Shown here: positions 1-8,928 of the stretch, one piece after another
How the letters are laid out: every line of letters starts with the position of its first letter
Numbering within the stretch: position 1 is the first letter of the stretch
From: Gillisella vitis
GTDB taxonomy: Bacteria; Pseudomonadota; Alphaproteobacteria; Rhizobiales; Rhizobiaceae
Assembly (NCBI GenBank): GCA_009744235.1
Contig: WPHV01000010.1
Location: forward strand, 170,566-234,565
Length of the DNA stretch: 64,000 nucleotides
Reading direction: 5' to 3'
Position numbers and translations under genes: made by a program
The notes under the pieces: model-generated
Databases searched by the model: none
What the model was told of the DNA's origin: nothing
Seen by the model: the letters and a program-made list of their open reading frames with translations, nothing else

Positions 1-47
1 AGGAGAAACGCAGCAAGCGCATCCGCAAAGCGAACCTGTCACGGTAG
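1..47 (+). CDS. possible 3' end of a gene entering from the left edge
   Basis: In the third forward frame the first bases read EKRSKRIRKANLSR followed by a TAG stop. The Lys/Arg-rich tail is plausible as a protein C-terminus but too short to assign a family. The first forward frame is also open from the edge for about 70 codons, so even the frame is uncertain. Confidence 0.22.
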   Translation, partial: EKRSKRIRKANLSR

Positions 48-315
48 CGCGTTCGGCATCAAGCAGAGGGTGCTGAACTTGATGCCGCAAGCAAGGATGT
101 TGCAGTCAAAATCCATTCCAGATGAAGATCGCCCTCCCGTTTTAAATCGGAATCATTTTAGAATGGAATGGCTGCCTGCAACACGGTTTCATCCCCGTCG
201 GTGCGGGCGGAGCGACTGAAATCGCGCGATGCGCTAACCGCCGCGTGGATCTGTTGAAAAGCCCGCATCGGGCGGACTGCGAGGCGTCTGGCCTTTGTCC
301 CGTCGAAACTGTGGG
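48..315. other. intergenic, nothing recognised
   Basis: No convincing coding frame, RNA gene or dyad symmetry was seen here. It separates a possible gene end at the left edge from a small reverse-strand reading frame. Confidence 0.4.
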
Positions 316-480
316 TCATCGAATGTCTCTTTCCAATCGTATCCAGGCCGTGGAGGCCAATTGTTCGCAGGCGACATAGCCCATGCGGTAATAGCTATGC
401 AGTCCCTTAAGCGAACGGATTTGCCCGCGCACCGTTTCGAACTTGCTATGGATTGGCCGTGTAATGCGTTTCCGGTTCAT
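316..480 (-). CDS. small basic hypothetical protein (54 aa)
   Basis: An Arg/Lys-rich 54-residue frame begins MNRKRITRPIHSKFETVRGQ and ends RLERDIR. The ATG at 480 is preceded by a GGA-rich stretch that could serve as ribosome binding site; an upstream in-frame start at 534 would give 72 residues. The composition (mixed hydrophilic and aromatic residues, no low-complexity sequence) looks protein-like, but I do not recognise a family. It stands alone, downstream of and co-oriented with the UDG gene with a gap of about 200 bases. No function proposed. Confidence 0.38.
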   Translation of the reverse strand: MNRKRITRPIHSKFETVRGQIRSLKGLHSYYRMGYVACEQLASTAWIRLERDIR

Positions 481-677
481 CGTCCTGGTTCCTATAAAGG
501 GTCCTCCCAAGACTGTGCGGCGATTGCCGACCATTCATGTCCGACAAACACCTGCAACAATGAATATATTGCACTGCAATATAGAAAATTCAATGGCTCT
601 AAAATGATGACTGCCATGCGGTTTGCGCATGGGTTCGTTGAGAAAGCGAACATCCGGCAATCCTCGCAAGGTGTGTG

Positions 678-1559
678 TCAAGCCAACCGCTGCCGGAAGG
701 CGAGAAGATCTCGCCAGGCTAGAGCCTTGGTGGCCGGGGCTTGCAGCAATTCCTGCGGATGAAAGGTTGCCATGGCCGCAACGCCGTGACCGCCTGCGGC
801 CACGTCACGCCACTCTCCGCGCATCGAATGGATTGTCGCCGTTCCACCGAAGAAGAACCGGGCGGTGAAATTGCCGAGCAGAAGAACGGCCTTCGGTTCA
901 GCCAGTGCGATTTGTCTCTCTATGAAGGGTCGGCAGATGGCGGCTTCAGCCGGGGTCGGCATGCGGTCACCAGGGCCGCGCCAGGGAATGGCGGTTGTCA
1001 ATAGCAGCGCGTCGCGACGAAGGCCAATGGCGGCAAGCATCCGGTCGAGAAGCGCGCCAGTCCGGCCGGAAAAGGCCAGACCTTCGCGATCGTCATCGGC
1101 TGACGGAATGGGGCCGATCACCATGATGCCTGCCTCAGCGGGGCCTTCTGCAAAGATGGTGGAGCGGGCACTGGTCTTCAGATTGCAGCTGGAAAATCCT
1201 TCCAGAGCCGTTTTCAACTCAGCCAGTGAACGAGCGCTTTCGGCGGCAAACCGGGCGTCGTTGATTGCCGTTTCATCGGGAATGGCAAGCGGTGTCGATG
1301 CAGCAGGCCGAGGCGCCGGGCCGTCGCGGTTGAGGGCAGGGCCATTCTGCGAACCGACAGGGGCAGTCGTAGCCCGTTGGTCCTGGCCTTGAACTGGGGC
1401 TTGTTGGGGCGCGGCCCTGGTCCGCGCCTGCCGTTCTGCTGCAAATTGTGCGATCCGGTCAACAGGCGCATCTTCCACAAGCCAATCCACCCCGGCTTCG
1501 GCGTGAAAAGCCAGAAGGGCGGCAAGTTCGGCGGCAGTCATGTCCTGAGCGGCAATCAT
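678..1559 (-). CDS. divergent family-4-like uracil-DNA glycosylase
   Basis: The protein has 293 residues. The N-terminal third is Ala/Gln/Pro-rich and linker-like; the glycosylase domain spans roughly residues 110-290. It keeps the family layout: FAEGP near 137, the segment LAFSGRTGALLDRML near 161-175, PWRGPGDRMPTP near 192-203, and a C-terminal ATFHP with His267. Known family-4 enzymes bind a 4Fe-4S cluster through four cysteines and carry GEAPG as the first catalytic motif. Here only Cys125 and Cys209 occupy cluster positions; the other two are Phe122 and Trp193, and GEAPG has become GPIPS at 149-153. The fold is clear, but activity on uracil and cluster binding are uncertain. Start is the ATG at 1559. 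Confidence 0.85.
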   Translation of the reverse strand: MIAAQDMTAAELAALLAFHAEAGVDWLVEDAPVDRIAQFAAERQARTRAAPQQAPVQGQDQRATTAPVGSQNGPALNRDGPAPRPAASTPLAIPDETAINDARFAAESARSLAELKTALEGFSSCNLKTSARSTIFAEGPAEAGIMVIGPIPSADDDREGLAFSGRTGALLDRMLAAIGLRRDALLLTTAIPWRGPGDRMPTPAEAAICRPFIERQIALAEPKAVLLLGNFTARFFFGGTATIHSMRGEWRDVAAGGHGVAAMATFHPQELLQAPATKALAWRDLLAFRQRLA

Positions 1560-1618
1560 TGCTATGTTTTAGACAAGCTATTCGCAGAAAGGAACAGAAA
1601 ACCGTATTTGCTTCCGGT

Positions 1619-1661
1619 TATGCTGTCCCCCCTGTCATGCTGTCCCCAGGTCATGCTGTCC
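1619..1661. repeat. triple short direct repeat over the yegD stop codon
   Basis: The nonamer ATGCTGTCC occurs at 1620, 1637 and 1653 with spacing of 17 and 16 bases and C-rich spacers. The last copy overlaps the stop codon of the reverse-strand Hsp70 gene, so on that strand GGACAGCATGA is repeated just beyond the stop. Confidence 0.8.
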
Positions 1662-2943
1662 AAAGAGCAATATCGTCGCGGTCGCCGATCAGCGCCAGTC
1701 CATGTGCAATCGATACCATTTCGCCGCCGCTCTCGATGCGGTCCTGGCTGAAGCGCTCAGTGAAGATCCGTCGCACCGCCGGAACGAAGGATGTGCCGCC
1801 GGTCAGAAACACCTTGTCCACGGCGCCTGCCTCCGTGTTCGTCCGGGTGAGAACATCATCGAGTGCCGATTCGATGCGTGTGAGATCGTCGGCAATCCAG
1901 CTCTCGAAATCCTGACGCTTGACGGACTTGCGGCCAGCCGCGCCAAGTGGCGAGAAGTTGAATTCCGCTTCATCCGCCGCAGACAGCGCCATTTTCGTGG
2001 AGGATACCGCCTGGTAGAGCGGATAGCCTTCGTCATGCTCGACCAGGTCGATAAAAAGCTCCAGTTTGTCGGGGGCTAGGCTTTGGCGTACCAATTGTTT
2101 CAGATCGGCGAATTCCTTTGAGGACTTGAACACCGACAGCTGGTTCCAGCGCGAAAAGCTGGTGTAATAATTGCTTGGAATATCCAGGATCTTGTCGAAA
2201 CTCTTGAACTGGCTGCCCTTGCCAATTTCCGGTGCCACCAGATGCTCGATGATCCGCGCATCGAACTGGTCACCGGCCAATCCAACACCGGAATAGCCGA
2301 CAGGTACTGCCGACAGCACGCCTGCCTTGCGCTCGAACCGGATCAGCGAATAGTCGGTGGTGCCGCCGCCGAAGTCGGCGACCAGCACGGTGGCATCTGT
2401 CGTCAGGTGCTGGGCGAAATAGAAAGCCGCGGCCACCGGCTCATAGACATAATGGATTTCCGGAAAGCCGAGCCGGGTGAGCGCTTCGTTATAGCGGCGC
2501 ATGGCAAGCTCGGGATCGGGGGAGGCGCCGGCGAAATGCACGGGCCTGCCAGCGACGATGCGGTTGGCATTCGCAGGCCAGCCATCGCCAGCATAGGTTT
2601 CCAGCCTTTTCAGGAACACTTCCATCAGGTCTTCGAACTGAAACCGCCGTGCATGGACCAGCGTACCCTGAAACAGTGCCGAGGCCGCAAAGGTCTTGAT
2701 CGATTGCAGGAAACGGCAATCGCCGGGATTGTCGATGAACTGGCGAATGGCGGCTTGCCCGGCCTCCACCTTCAGGGCGCGCGCGCCAAGCTGGGCATCC
2801 TTCATGAAGGACAGCGCCGTGCGCATGCTGTCGGTGGTTCCGGCCATGGATGTGAACTGCACCGAATGGGTGGTGGTCTCGTTGATGCTCTGTGCCAGGA
2901 CCGTGTTGGTCGTGCCGAAATCAAGCCCAAGCGCGTTTGCCAT
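1651..2943 (-). CDS. yegD: Hsp70-family protein, YegD type
   Basis: The protein has 430 residues, against about 640 for DnaK: it is the actin-like ATPase part of Hsp70 without a full substrate-binding domain. The N-terminus GLDFGTTNTVLA is the phosphate-1 loop, VLVADFGGGTTDYSL around residue 190 is phosphate-2, and FLTGGTSFVPAVR near residue 390 is the adenosine motif. YegD proteins are presumed cytoplasmic ATP-dependent chaperone-like proteins of unknown client. It lies upstream of the UDG gene on the same strand, 91 bases apart, possibly co-transcribed. Start ATG at 2943 follows a GGGAG ribosome binding site. Confidence 0.9.
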   Translation of the reverse strand: MANALGLDFGTTNTVLAQSINETTTHSVQFTSMAGTTDSMRTALSFMKDAQLGARALKVEAGQAAIRQFIDNPGDCRFLQSIKTFAASALFQGTLVHARRFQFEDLMEVFLKRLETYAGDGWPANANRIVAGRPVHFAGASPDPELAMRRYNEALTRLGFPEIHYVYEPVAAAFYFAQHLTTDATVLVADFGGGTTDYSLIRFERKAGVLSAVPVGYSGVGLAGDQFDARIIEHLVAPEIGKGSQFKSFDKILDIPSNYYTSFSRWNQLSVFKSSKEFADLKQLVRQSLAPDKLELFIDLVEHDEGYPLYQAVSSTKMALSAADEAEFNFSPLGAAGRKSVKRQDFESWIADDLTRIESALDDVLTRTNTEAGAVDKVFLTGGTSFVPAVRRIFTERFSQDRIESGGEMVSIAHGLALIGDRDDIALWTA

Positions 2944-3118
2944 GGCTGCTGCTCCCTGATGCCTGTCTATTGGCGTGAATGATTGGACGGTTGCGGGCGC
3001 GCCTCTGCCTGAGAGGGGCTTTGCTTAACGAGCGGGCCTGATGACACAGGCTGGGGCAGGATGCAAGGATCGATTTCCAGAAAGAGCCACTGCCTGCGCG
3101 CCTACGGCTTGACAGATG

Positions 3119-3151
3119 AAAGCGCCGCGTTCGGTCAAACGCGGCGCTTTG
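3119..3151 (-). terminator. GC-rich hairpin terminator after the efflux operon
   Basis: AAAGCGCCGCGTT and AACGCGGCGCTTT form a 13-bp stem with a short loop. It lies about 27 bases beyond the stop of the 67-residue membrane protein that ends the operon. Confidence 0.7.
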
Positions 3152-3177
3152 AAGCGGCAATTATGAACTGCGCGAGG

Positions 3178-3381
3178 TTATCGCAAAATCCGGCCCGACC
3201 CCCAGGTCAGGACCAGGCCGAACAGGGCCAGCAAGCCCCCCCAGATGATCCAGGGGCTTTGGTTGATCATGAAACTGGATTGCGGGTAGGGGAAAATCCC
3301 GGCACCCTGCGCCATCCACAGAATGCCCATGGCAATGGCCAGCAAGCCGACAATTGTTAAAGCCCAACGCACGACAATCAT
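3178..3381 (-). CDS. small two-helix membrane protein (67 aa)
   Basis: Two hydrophobic segments, about residues 3-24 and 44-60, are separated by GIFPYPQSSFMINQSPW. It begins 14 bases after the RND permease stop, with GGGAG upstream of its ATG, and is followed by a terminator, so it is the third gene of the efflux operon. Small inner-membrane proteins can accompany RND pumps (AcrZ in enterobacteria), but I see no sequence relation and do not assign that role. Confidence 0.75.
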   Translation of the reverse strand: MIVVRWALTIVGLLAIAMGILWMAQGAGIFPYPQSSFMINQSPWIIWGGLLALFGLVLTWGSGRILR

Positions 3382-3395
3382 TTGACTTGCTCCCG

Positions 3396-6300
3396 TTATT
3401 CAGCCGCCATGGCTGGTTTTGATGGCCCATCTTCGCTGTTTGCAGCGTGGTGACCCTTGTCGCGGCGAACGAGCCGGGTCAAGAATTTACCGAACCGGTC
3501 CATTTCCACGAAGATGACAGGTGTGATGAACAGTGTGAGCAATTGTGAGACGATCAGGCCGCCGACAACGGCGATCCCGAGCGGCTGGCGCAGTTCGGAA
3601 CTGGCGCCATGGCCAAGCGCAATGGGCAGTGCTCCGAGAAGGGCGCAGAAAGTGGTCATCATGATCGGCCGGAAACGCCGCACACAGGCCTCGTGAATGG
3701 CCTTTGCCGGTGTCTCGCCATGCTCGCGGATCAATTCCACCGCCACGTCGATCATCATGATCGCGTTTTTCTTGACAATGCCGATCAGCATCAGCAGGCC
3801 GATCAGAGCGATGACCGACATATCAAAATTCAGCAGTTTCAGGGCCAGAAGCGCCCCGAAAGCCGCCGCTGGCAGGCCGGAAAGAATGGTGAGCGGATGG
3901 ATGAAGCTCTCATACAACACGCCCAGCACCACATAGATCGTCAGCACGGCGGCGAGGATCAGTAGACCGGTATTGCTTTGCGACTGCTGGAAAATCGCCG
4001 CCGTACCGCCATAGGAGGTGAAGACGTCATTGGGCACGCCAATCTCGGTCTTGATCTGATCGATCCGGGCGGTGGCGTCGCTCAGCGATATGCCGTCAGG
4101 CAGGTTGAACGACACCGTGGTCGAAACCAGCTGGCCGGTCTGGTTGACAGTGACAGGCGCATTATGACGCTTGACGGTGGCGAAGTTCGATAGCGGCACC
4201 AGCGTGCCCGTAGACGATGAACGCACCAGGATATCGCGCAGGAACTCGTCGTCCCATGGCTTGTTCCGGTCGAACTCAACGATGACATCGTAGCTGTCGC
4301 CGGTCGACTGGATCTGGGCGGCATTATAGCCGCTGAACGCCATTTCCAGGGTCTTGCGAAGCTGGTCGTTGGTAATGCCGAAAGCGGCGGCCTTGCCATT
4401 GTCGATGTTGATATCGGCGGCAATGGCATTGTTCTGCGCATCGCTGGTCACATCGGTAAACAACGGGTCCTGGCGCATGGCGGCCTGGATTTTCGATGAC
4501 CATTCATCGGTTGCTTTCGTGCTCAGCGCCTGGACAACCAACTGATATTGGCTAGCGGTGCTTCGTCCGCCGAAACGCAGATTTTGCTGTGGGGTGATAT
4601 AGCTGCGGATGCCGGCGATCTTGGACAGCTTCTGTCGCATCTCGTTGAGGGTTTGAGCGAGAGGCGGACGGTTGTCCTTCGGTTTCAGCTGCACGAAGAT
4701 CGTGCCGTTGTTGAGCGGGCTGCGGCTTGAGCCACCGACGATGGAGGTAACATGATCGACAGCCGGATTGGTCTTCAGTTCTTCAGCGACCTTTGACTGA
4801 AGATCGCGCATGGCCGCGTAGGAAATATCCTCACGCGCCTGGGTGCTGACCGTCAACCGGCCAATATCTTCCTGCGGGAAGAAGCTGGATGGCAGCGTGT
4901 GGAACAGCCAGCCGGAGCCTGCGATGGAGGCGACAAAGACCATCATCACCACAAAACGGTGGTTGAGACACCAGCGGACAGACTTGTCATAGCCGCGTTG
5001 CGTCTTGGCAAAACCGGCGTCGAACCAGCGCACGATCAGCGGTGGGCGGCTGCTGTGGGAGGAAATCCGGGCTGCCAGCATTGGCGTGACCGTTAGGGAC
5101 ACCAGGGCAGAGGAGAGGATCGCCATGGTGACGACCATGCCGAACTCATTGAACAGGCGTCCGACGACACCGCCCATCAACAGGATGGGAATGAACACTG
5201 CCACCAGTGAAATCGACATGGAAATAATCGTGTAGCTGACTTCACCGGCGCCTTTCAGGGCCGCCTGCATCGGCGGCATGCCTTCTTCGACATGGCGCAG
5301 GATATTTTCCAGCATAACGATGGCGTCATCCACCACCAGACCCACCGCCAGCGTCAGGCCGAGCAATGAGATATTGTCGATACTGTAGCCAAGCACATAC
5401 ATGCCGCCAAAGGTGGCAATCAGCGATAGCGGCACGGCAAGACCGGGAATGAGGGTCGCGGTCAGATGGCCGGTGAACAAATAGATCACCAGGATGACAA
5501 GGGCGATGGTGAGGAACAGCGTGAACTGAACGTCGTGGATTGCCTCGCGGATCGCGGTCGATGAATCGTTCATCACATTGATCTTCAAGGAGGGAGGCAG
5601 CTGCTTTTGCAGGGCAGGCAGCTTGGCCAACACCTCATCGACCACCTCGACCGTATTGGCGTCCGGCTGGCGCTGGATGGCGAGGATGATCGCCTGTTTC
5701 CCATCGAACCAACTGCCCGCGTCGAGATTGTCGACACTGTCGCGCACATTGGCGACATCGGAAAGGTGGATTGGCGCGCCATTGCTGGTGGTGGAGATTA
5801 CCAGCGACTTGAATTCCTCGGCATTGGTGCGCTGGGTATTGGCATTGATGGTCAGCGACTGATTTGCCATCTGCAAGGTGCCGATTGGCACCTGGCTATT
5901 GGCCCCGGCAATCGCCGAGGTCAGCGTGTCGACGCCAAGCCCGCGCGCTTGCAGCTTGGCGGGATCGACGCCGATCCGCACCGCGTAGGTCTGGGAACCA
6001 TAGATGCTGACCTGCGCCACGCCGTTCAGCGTCGACAGCAGCGGGGAAATGATATTTTCGGCAATCGAATCCACCTGACTGCGCGGCATCTCATCGCTGT
6101 TGATTGCCAGGAGCAGCACCGGTGAATCGGCTGGATTGGTCTTGCGGTAGCTCGGATCGGACGTCATGTTGCTGGGCAATTGACGGCTGGCGCGGGAAAT
6201 TGCCGCCTGAACGTCAGCGGCAGCGGCATCGATATCACGGTTCAGGTCGAACTGGAGAACGACGGAGGAGTTGCCCAGCGAGTTGGTGGCGCTGATTTCG

Positions 6301-6530
6301 CTGATCCCGGGGATGGTCTCGAACTGTTTGATCAGCGGGGTGGAAACGGACGTCGCCATGGTTTCCGGCGAGGCACCTGACAGGGTCGCCGTCACGTTGA
6401 TGGTAGGAAAGTCCACTTTGGGCAGAGCGGCCACCGGTAGAAGCCGATAACCGGCCAGTCCGGCCAGAACCAGGCCGATGGCAAGCAGAATGGTGGCAAC
6501 AGGCCGATTGATGCAAAAAGCAGGGATCAT
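3396..6530 (-). CDS. RND multidrug efflux permease, MdtB/MdtC type
   Basis: The protein has 1044 residues, the normal length for HAE1-type inner-membrane transporters. The start, INRPVATILLAIGLVLAGLAG, is the first transmembrane helix. KVDFPTINVTATLSGASPETMA and the later RKTNPADSPVLLLAI resemble the MdtB/MdtC/MuxB branch more than AcrB. The proton-relay Asp pair is present in VGLVVDDAIVMLEN (TM4) and the Lys in GIVKKNAIMMIDVA (TM10). It would form the trimeric pump that exports drugs or lipophilic compounds with the adjacent fusion protein. Its ATG overlaps the end of that gene (6527-6530). No outer-membrane channel gene lies nearby, so a TolC from elsewhere must be used. Confidence 0.95.
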   Translation of the reverse strand: MIPAFCINRPVATILLAIGLVLAGLAGYRLLPVAALPKVDFPTINVTATLSGASPETMATSVSTPLIKQFETIPGISEISATNSLGNSSVVLQFDLNRDIDAAAADVQAAISRASRQLPSNMTSDPSYRKTNPADSPVLLLAINSDEMPRSQVDSIAENIISPLLSTLNGVAQVSIYGSQTYAVRIGVDPAKLQARGLGVDTLTSAIAGANSQVPIGTLQMANQSLTINANTQRTNAEEFKSLVISTTSNGAPIHLSDVANVRDSVDNLDAGSWFDGKQAIILAIQRQPDANTVEVVDEVLAKLPALQKQLPPSLKINVMNDSSTAIREAIHDVQFTLFLTIALVILVIYLFTGHLTATLIPGLAVPLSLIATFGGMYVLGYSIDNISLLGLTLAVGLVVDDAIVMLENILRHVEEGMPPMQAALKGAGEVSYTIISMSISLVAVFIPILLMGGVVGRLFNEFGMVVTMAILSSALVSLTVTPMLAARISSHSSRPPLIVRWFDAGFAKTQRGYDKSVRWCLNHRFVVMMVFVASIAGSGWLFHTLPSSFFPQEDIGRLTVSTQAREDISYAAMRDLQSKVAEELKTNPAVDHVTSIVGGSSRSPLNNGTIFVQLKPKDNRPPLAQTLNEMRQKLSKIAGIRSYITPQQNLRFGGRSTASQYQLVVQALSTKATDEWSSKIQAAMRQDPLFTDVTSDAQNNAIAADINIDNGKAAAFGITNDQLRKTLEMAFSGYNAAQIQSTGDSYDVIVEFDRNKPWDDEFLRDILVRSSSTGTLVPLSNFATVKRHNAPVTVNQTGQLVSTTVSFNLPDGISLSDATARIDQIKTEIGVPNDVFTSYGGTAAIFQQSQSNTGLLILAAVLTIYVVLGVLYESFIHPLTILSGLPAAAFGALLALKLLNFDMSVIALIGLLMLIGIVKKNAIMMIDVAVELIREHGETPAKAIHEACVRRFRPIMMTTFCALLGALPIALGHGASSELRQPLGIAVVGGLIVSQLLTLFITPVIFVEMDRFGKFLTRLVRRDKGHHAANSEDGPSKPAMAAE

Positions 6531-7822
6531 CGGGTGATATCCTTCGGCTCGTTTTCAGCCACTTTCTGGCCAGCAAACTGTTCCAGAACAGTCTGTCCGT
6601 CGGCAAGCTGTACCTGACCTTCCACCACGACGTGATCGCCTTCCTTGAGGCCCGAGGCAATCGCCGCCATGTCGCCATTGGCGCGCAGGACGGAAACCTT
6701 GGTTGCCTTGACCTTGCTGTCGCTGTTGACCGTATAGACGAAGAAGCCTTCAGCGCCGGGGCGAACGGCTACGGTTGGCACGAGGATGTTACGCTGGTCT
6801 GTCTGGAAGCGAACGGTGACATTGGCGCTCTGACCGGGCCAAAGAACGCCCTTGTCGTTTTGAAACTCTGCCTTGACAAGAACAGTCCCCGACGCGGTGT
6901 CCACGCTATTGTCGAAGAAGGACAGTTTGCCCTGAACCGGCACGCCGCCGGTCGAGGCGGGATCGACATCGACCACCACATCCTTGCCTGAAAACGCCTG
7001 ATGCAATTGCGGCAGGTAGCGTTCCGCCATCTGGAATTTCACATAGATCGGATTATAGCGGGTGATGGTGACAATCGCGGTTCCGGCGCTGACATAGGCG
7101 CCGATGCTGAGCTGGATACTTCCGAGCCGGCCATCAAAGGGCGCCCGGATTTTCATATGCTCCAGGTCGACCATATCGGAGGCCAGCGTGGCCTTATCGG
7201 CGTCGACCTTGGCAGCAGCCGAGTCGCGCGACGCCTTGGCCTGTTCGTAGGCCTGCTGTGATTGCGCATTCTGCTTCAAGAGGCTTTCCGCACGCGTCAA
7301 GGCCGCCTCGTATTCGGCCAGGCTGGCCTGGTCGGCAACGATATTGGCCTGGTCCTTGTCCACTGTTGCCTTTGCGATCCGGTCATCAAGCCGGGCAATC
7401 AGATCTCCGGCTTTCACTTCCTGGCCGTCCTTGGCGATCACGTCCTGAAGCAGCCCGCTCTGGAGGGCGGCCAATGTCGTGGTATCTTCCGCTTCGGCCC
7501 AGCCTGTTGCCGTGGCATCCATTGGCAGATTGCCCATGCTGGCCGCAACGGTCTTGACCGATGCCGGTCCGCCATTGCGCCGACCGCCACTTTTTCCGCC
7601 ACCTTGGCCTGCCGGTTTACCGGCTTCCTGTCCTGAGGCCCGATCTGAAGATTGCCCGTTTGCTTGGGCTGTTGCCTGTTCGGCACCCGGCTTGTGGCCC
7701 GCCGTCTGGCTGGCTTGGCTCAGAAACGGAACCTTGTCGAGATAAGGAATTTGGTCGCGATATATCCACCCGCCGACGGCAAGGATTGCGATGATGCTGG
7801 AGGCGGTCCAGAATTTTTTCAT
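6527..7822 (-). CDS. RND efflux periplasmic adaptor (membrane fusion protein)
   Basis: The protein has 431 residues. An N-terminal hydrophobic helix (FWTASSIIAILAVGGWIY) is followed by a Gln/Gly/Lys-rich linker to about residue 90, longer than usual. Next come the lipoyl half-motifs around ALQSGLLQDVIAKDGQEVKAG, an alpha-helical hairpin rich in Ala, Lys and Asp (about 150-215), then IRAPFDGRLGSIQLSIGAYV and beta-barrel/membrane-proximal domains. It links the inner-membrane pump to an outer-membrane channel. First gene of the operon; the upstream region carries a perfect dyad at 7954-7995. Confidence 0.93.
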   Translation of the reverse strand: MKKFWTASSIIAILAVGGWIYRDQIPYLDKVPFLSQASQTAGHKPGAEQATAQANGQSSDRASGQEAGKPAGQGGGKSGGRRNGGPASVKTVAASMGNLPMDATATGWAEAEDTTTLAALQSGLLQDVIAKDGQEVKAGDLIARLDDRIAKATVDKDQANIVADQASLAEYEAALTRAESLLKQNAQSQQAYEQAKASRDSAAAKVDADKATLASDMVDLEHMKIRAPFDGRLGSIQLSIGAYVSAGTAIVTITRYNPIYVKFQMAERYLPQLHQAFSGKDVVVDVDPASTGGVPVQGKLSFFDNSVDTASGTVLVKAEFQNDKGVLWPGQSANVTVRFQTDQRNILVPTVAVRPGAEGFFVYTVNSDSKVKATKVSVLRANGDMAAIASGLKEGDHVVVEGQVQLADGQTVLEQFAGQKVAENEPKDITR

Positions 7823-7953
7823 GTGTCAGGGCCTGATGAAGCTTGAGCTGGTCGTTCATCCTATCATTATTGAATTAATGCACCGCGAAAATAACAGAGA
7901 CGCACACTATCGATCAACTCGCGGTGAGTTATCCTTAAATTCTTGTAATAAAG

Positions 7954-7995
7954 TCGTATTTAGTGACATTGATATTGGTTCGTCACTAAATACGA
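7954..7995. promoter_or_regulatory. perfect 14-bp inverted repeat upstream of efflux operon
   Basis: TCGTATTTAGTGAC and GTCACTAAATACGA are perfect complements around a 14-base spacer. AT-rich arms with no T-tract fit a dimeric repressor operator (TetR- or MarR-type control is common for such pumps) better than a terminator. It lies 132 bases upstream of the adaptor start and 18 bases past the end of the SDR gene. No regulator gene is adjacent. Confidence 0.6.
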
Positions 7996-8012
7996 TGGTT
8001 TGGGCGGATTGT

Positions 8013-8798
8013 TCAAAGAGATTTAGCGCCGCCGCCATCAACCCGCAGCATTGTGCCGGTGATGTAGGCAGCGGGGACGGAGCAGAGAAAAGCACCTGCG
8101 GCGGCAAATTCCTCCACCTTGCCAAGCCGGCCTATCGGGATGGTTTTGATCGAGCTTTCGCGAACCTCTTGCAGCGATTTTCCCTGGCGTTTGGCATTGG
8201 CGCCGTCCAGCTCATCAATCCGGTCGGTATGGATTCGTCCGGGCAGGAGAAGATTGGCGGTGATGCCGAAGGAGGCTATTTCGGAAGATAATGTCTTGTT
8301 CCAGCCGACCAACGCGCCGCGCAACGTGTTGGAAAGCGCCAGATTGGCAATTGGCTCAATCACACCAGACGAAGCAACGGTGAGAATGCGTCCGAAGCCC
8401 TGCGCCTTCATCTGGGGAACCAGCGCGTTGGTTAGCGTAATGATCCGCACCACCATGGACTGAAAGAAGATGTGGAGCTTTTCATCGTCCATGTCTTCCA
8501 CGGTGCCGGGTGTCGGCCCGCCGGTATTGTTGACGAGGATATCGATGCCGCCAAGTTTTACGGCGACCGCTTCAACGAGCGTGGCGACGAAATCAGTATC
8601 CGAGAGATCCGCCACCACATAGTCCGCCTTGCCGCCAGCCTTGACGATGTCAGCGCAATTGGCCTCAAGCTTGTCTTTTGTGCGTCCGCAGATCAGCACA
8701 TGCGCGCCTTCGGCGGCCAGTGCATTGGCGATGCCTTGTCCAAGTCCGCGAGATGCGGCGAGAACAACCGCCCGCTTGCCGGAAATGCCGAGATCCAT
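8013..8798 (-). CDS. atypical short-chain dehydrogenase/reductase (FabG-like)
   Basis: The protein has 261 residues with a Rossmann fold: AASRGLGQGIA replaces TGxxxGxG near the N-terminus, NNTGGP follows strand 4, and ITANLLLPGRIHT is in the C-terminal half. The catalytic Ser is present in VASSGV, but the usual YxxxK is not: the matching segment reads LALSNTLRGAL. A subgroup of FabG-like SDRs with this incomplete tetrad is known, so a NAD(P)-dependent oxidoreductase role is probable but the reaction is unknown. The ATG at 8798 is chosen for the AAAGGA ribosome binding site just upstream; an in-frame extension to 8867 has no such support. Confidence 0.85.
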   Translation of the reverse strand: MDLGISGKRAVVLAASRGLGQGIANALAAEGAHVLICGRTKDKLEANCADIVKAGGKADYVVADLSDTDFVATLVEAVAVKLGGIDILVNNTGGPTPGTVEDMDDEKLHIFFQSMVVRIITLTNALVPQMKAQGFGRILTVASSGVIEPIANLALSNTLRGALVGWNKTLSSEIASFGITANLLLPGRIHTDRIDELDGANAKRQGKSLQEVRESSIKTIPIGRLGKVEEFAAAGAFLCSVPAAYITGTMLRVDGGGAKSL

Positions 8799-8928
8799 TG
8801 TGAATTCCTTTTTGTGAATGACGATGCGATTTTCACGCGAACCTAACAAGCGGGGATGTAAAATCAAAGGCGCAGAAAGCGATAAGCTCCTGCGGTCAGC
8901 ATGTCATCCATTTCCCGGCGTCACAGTA

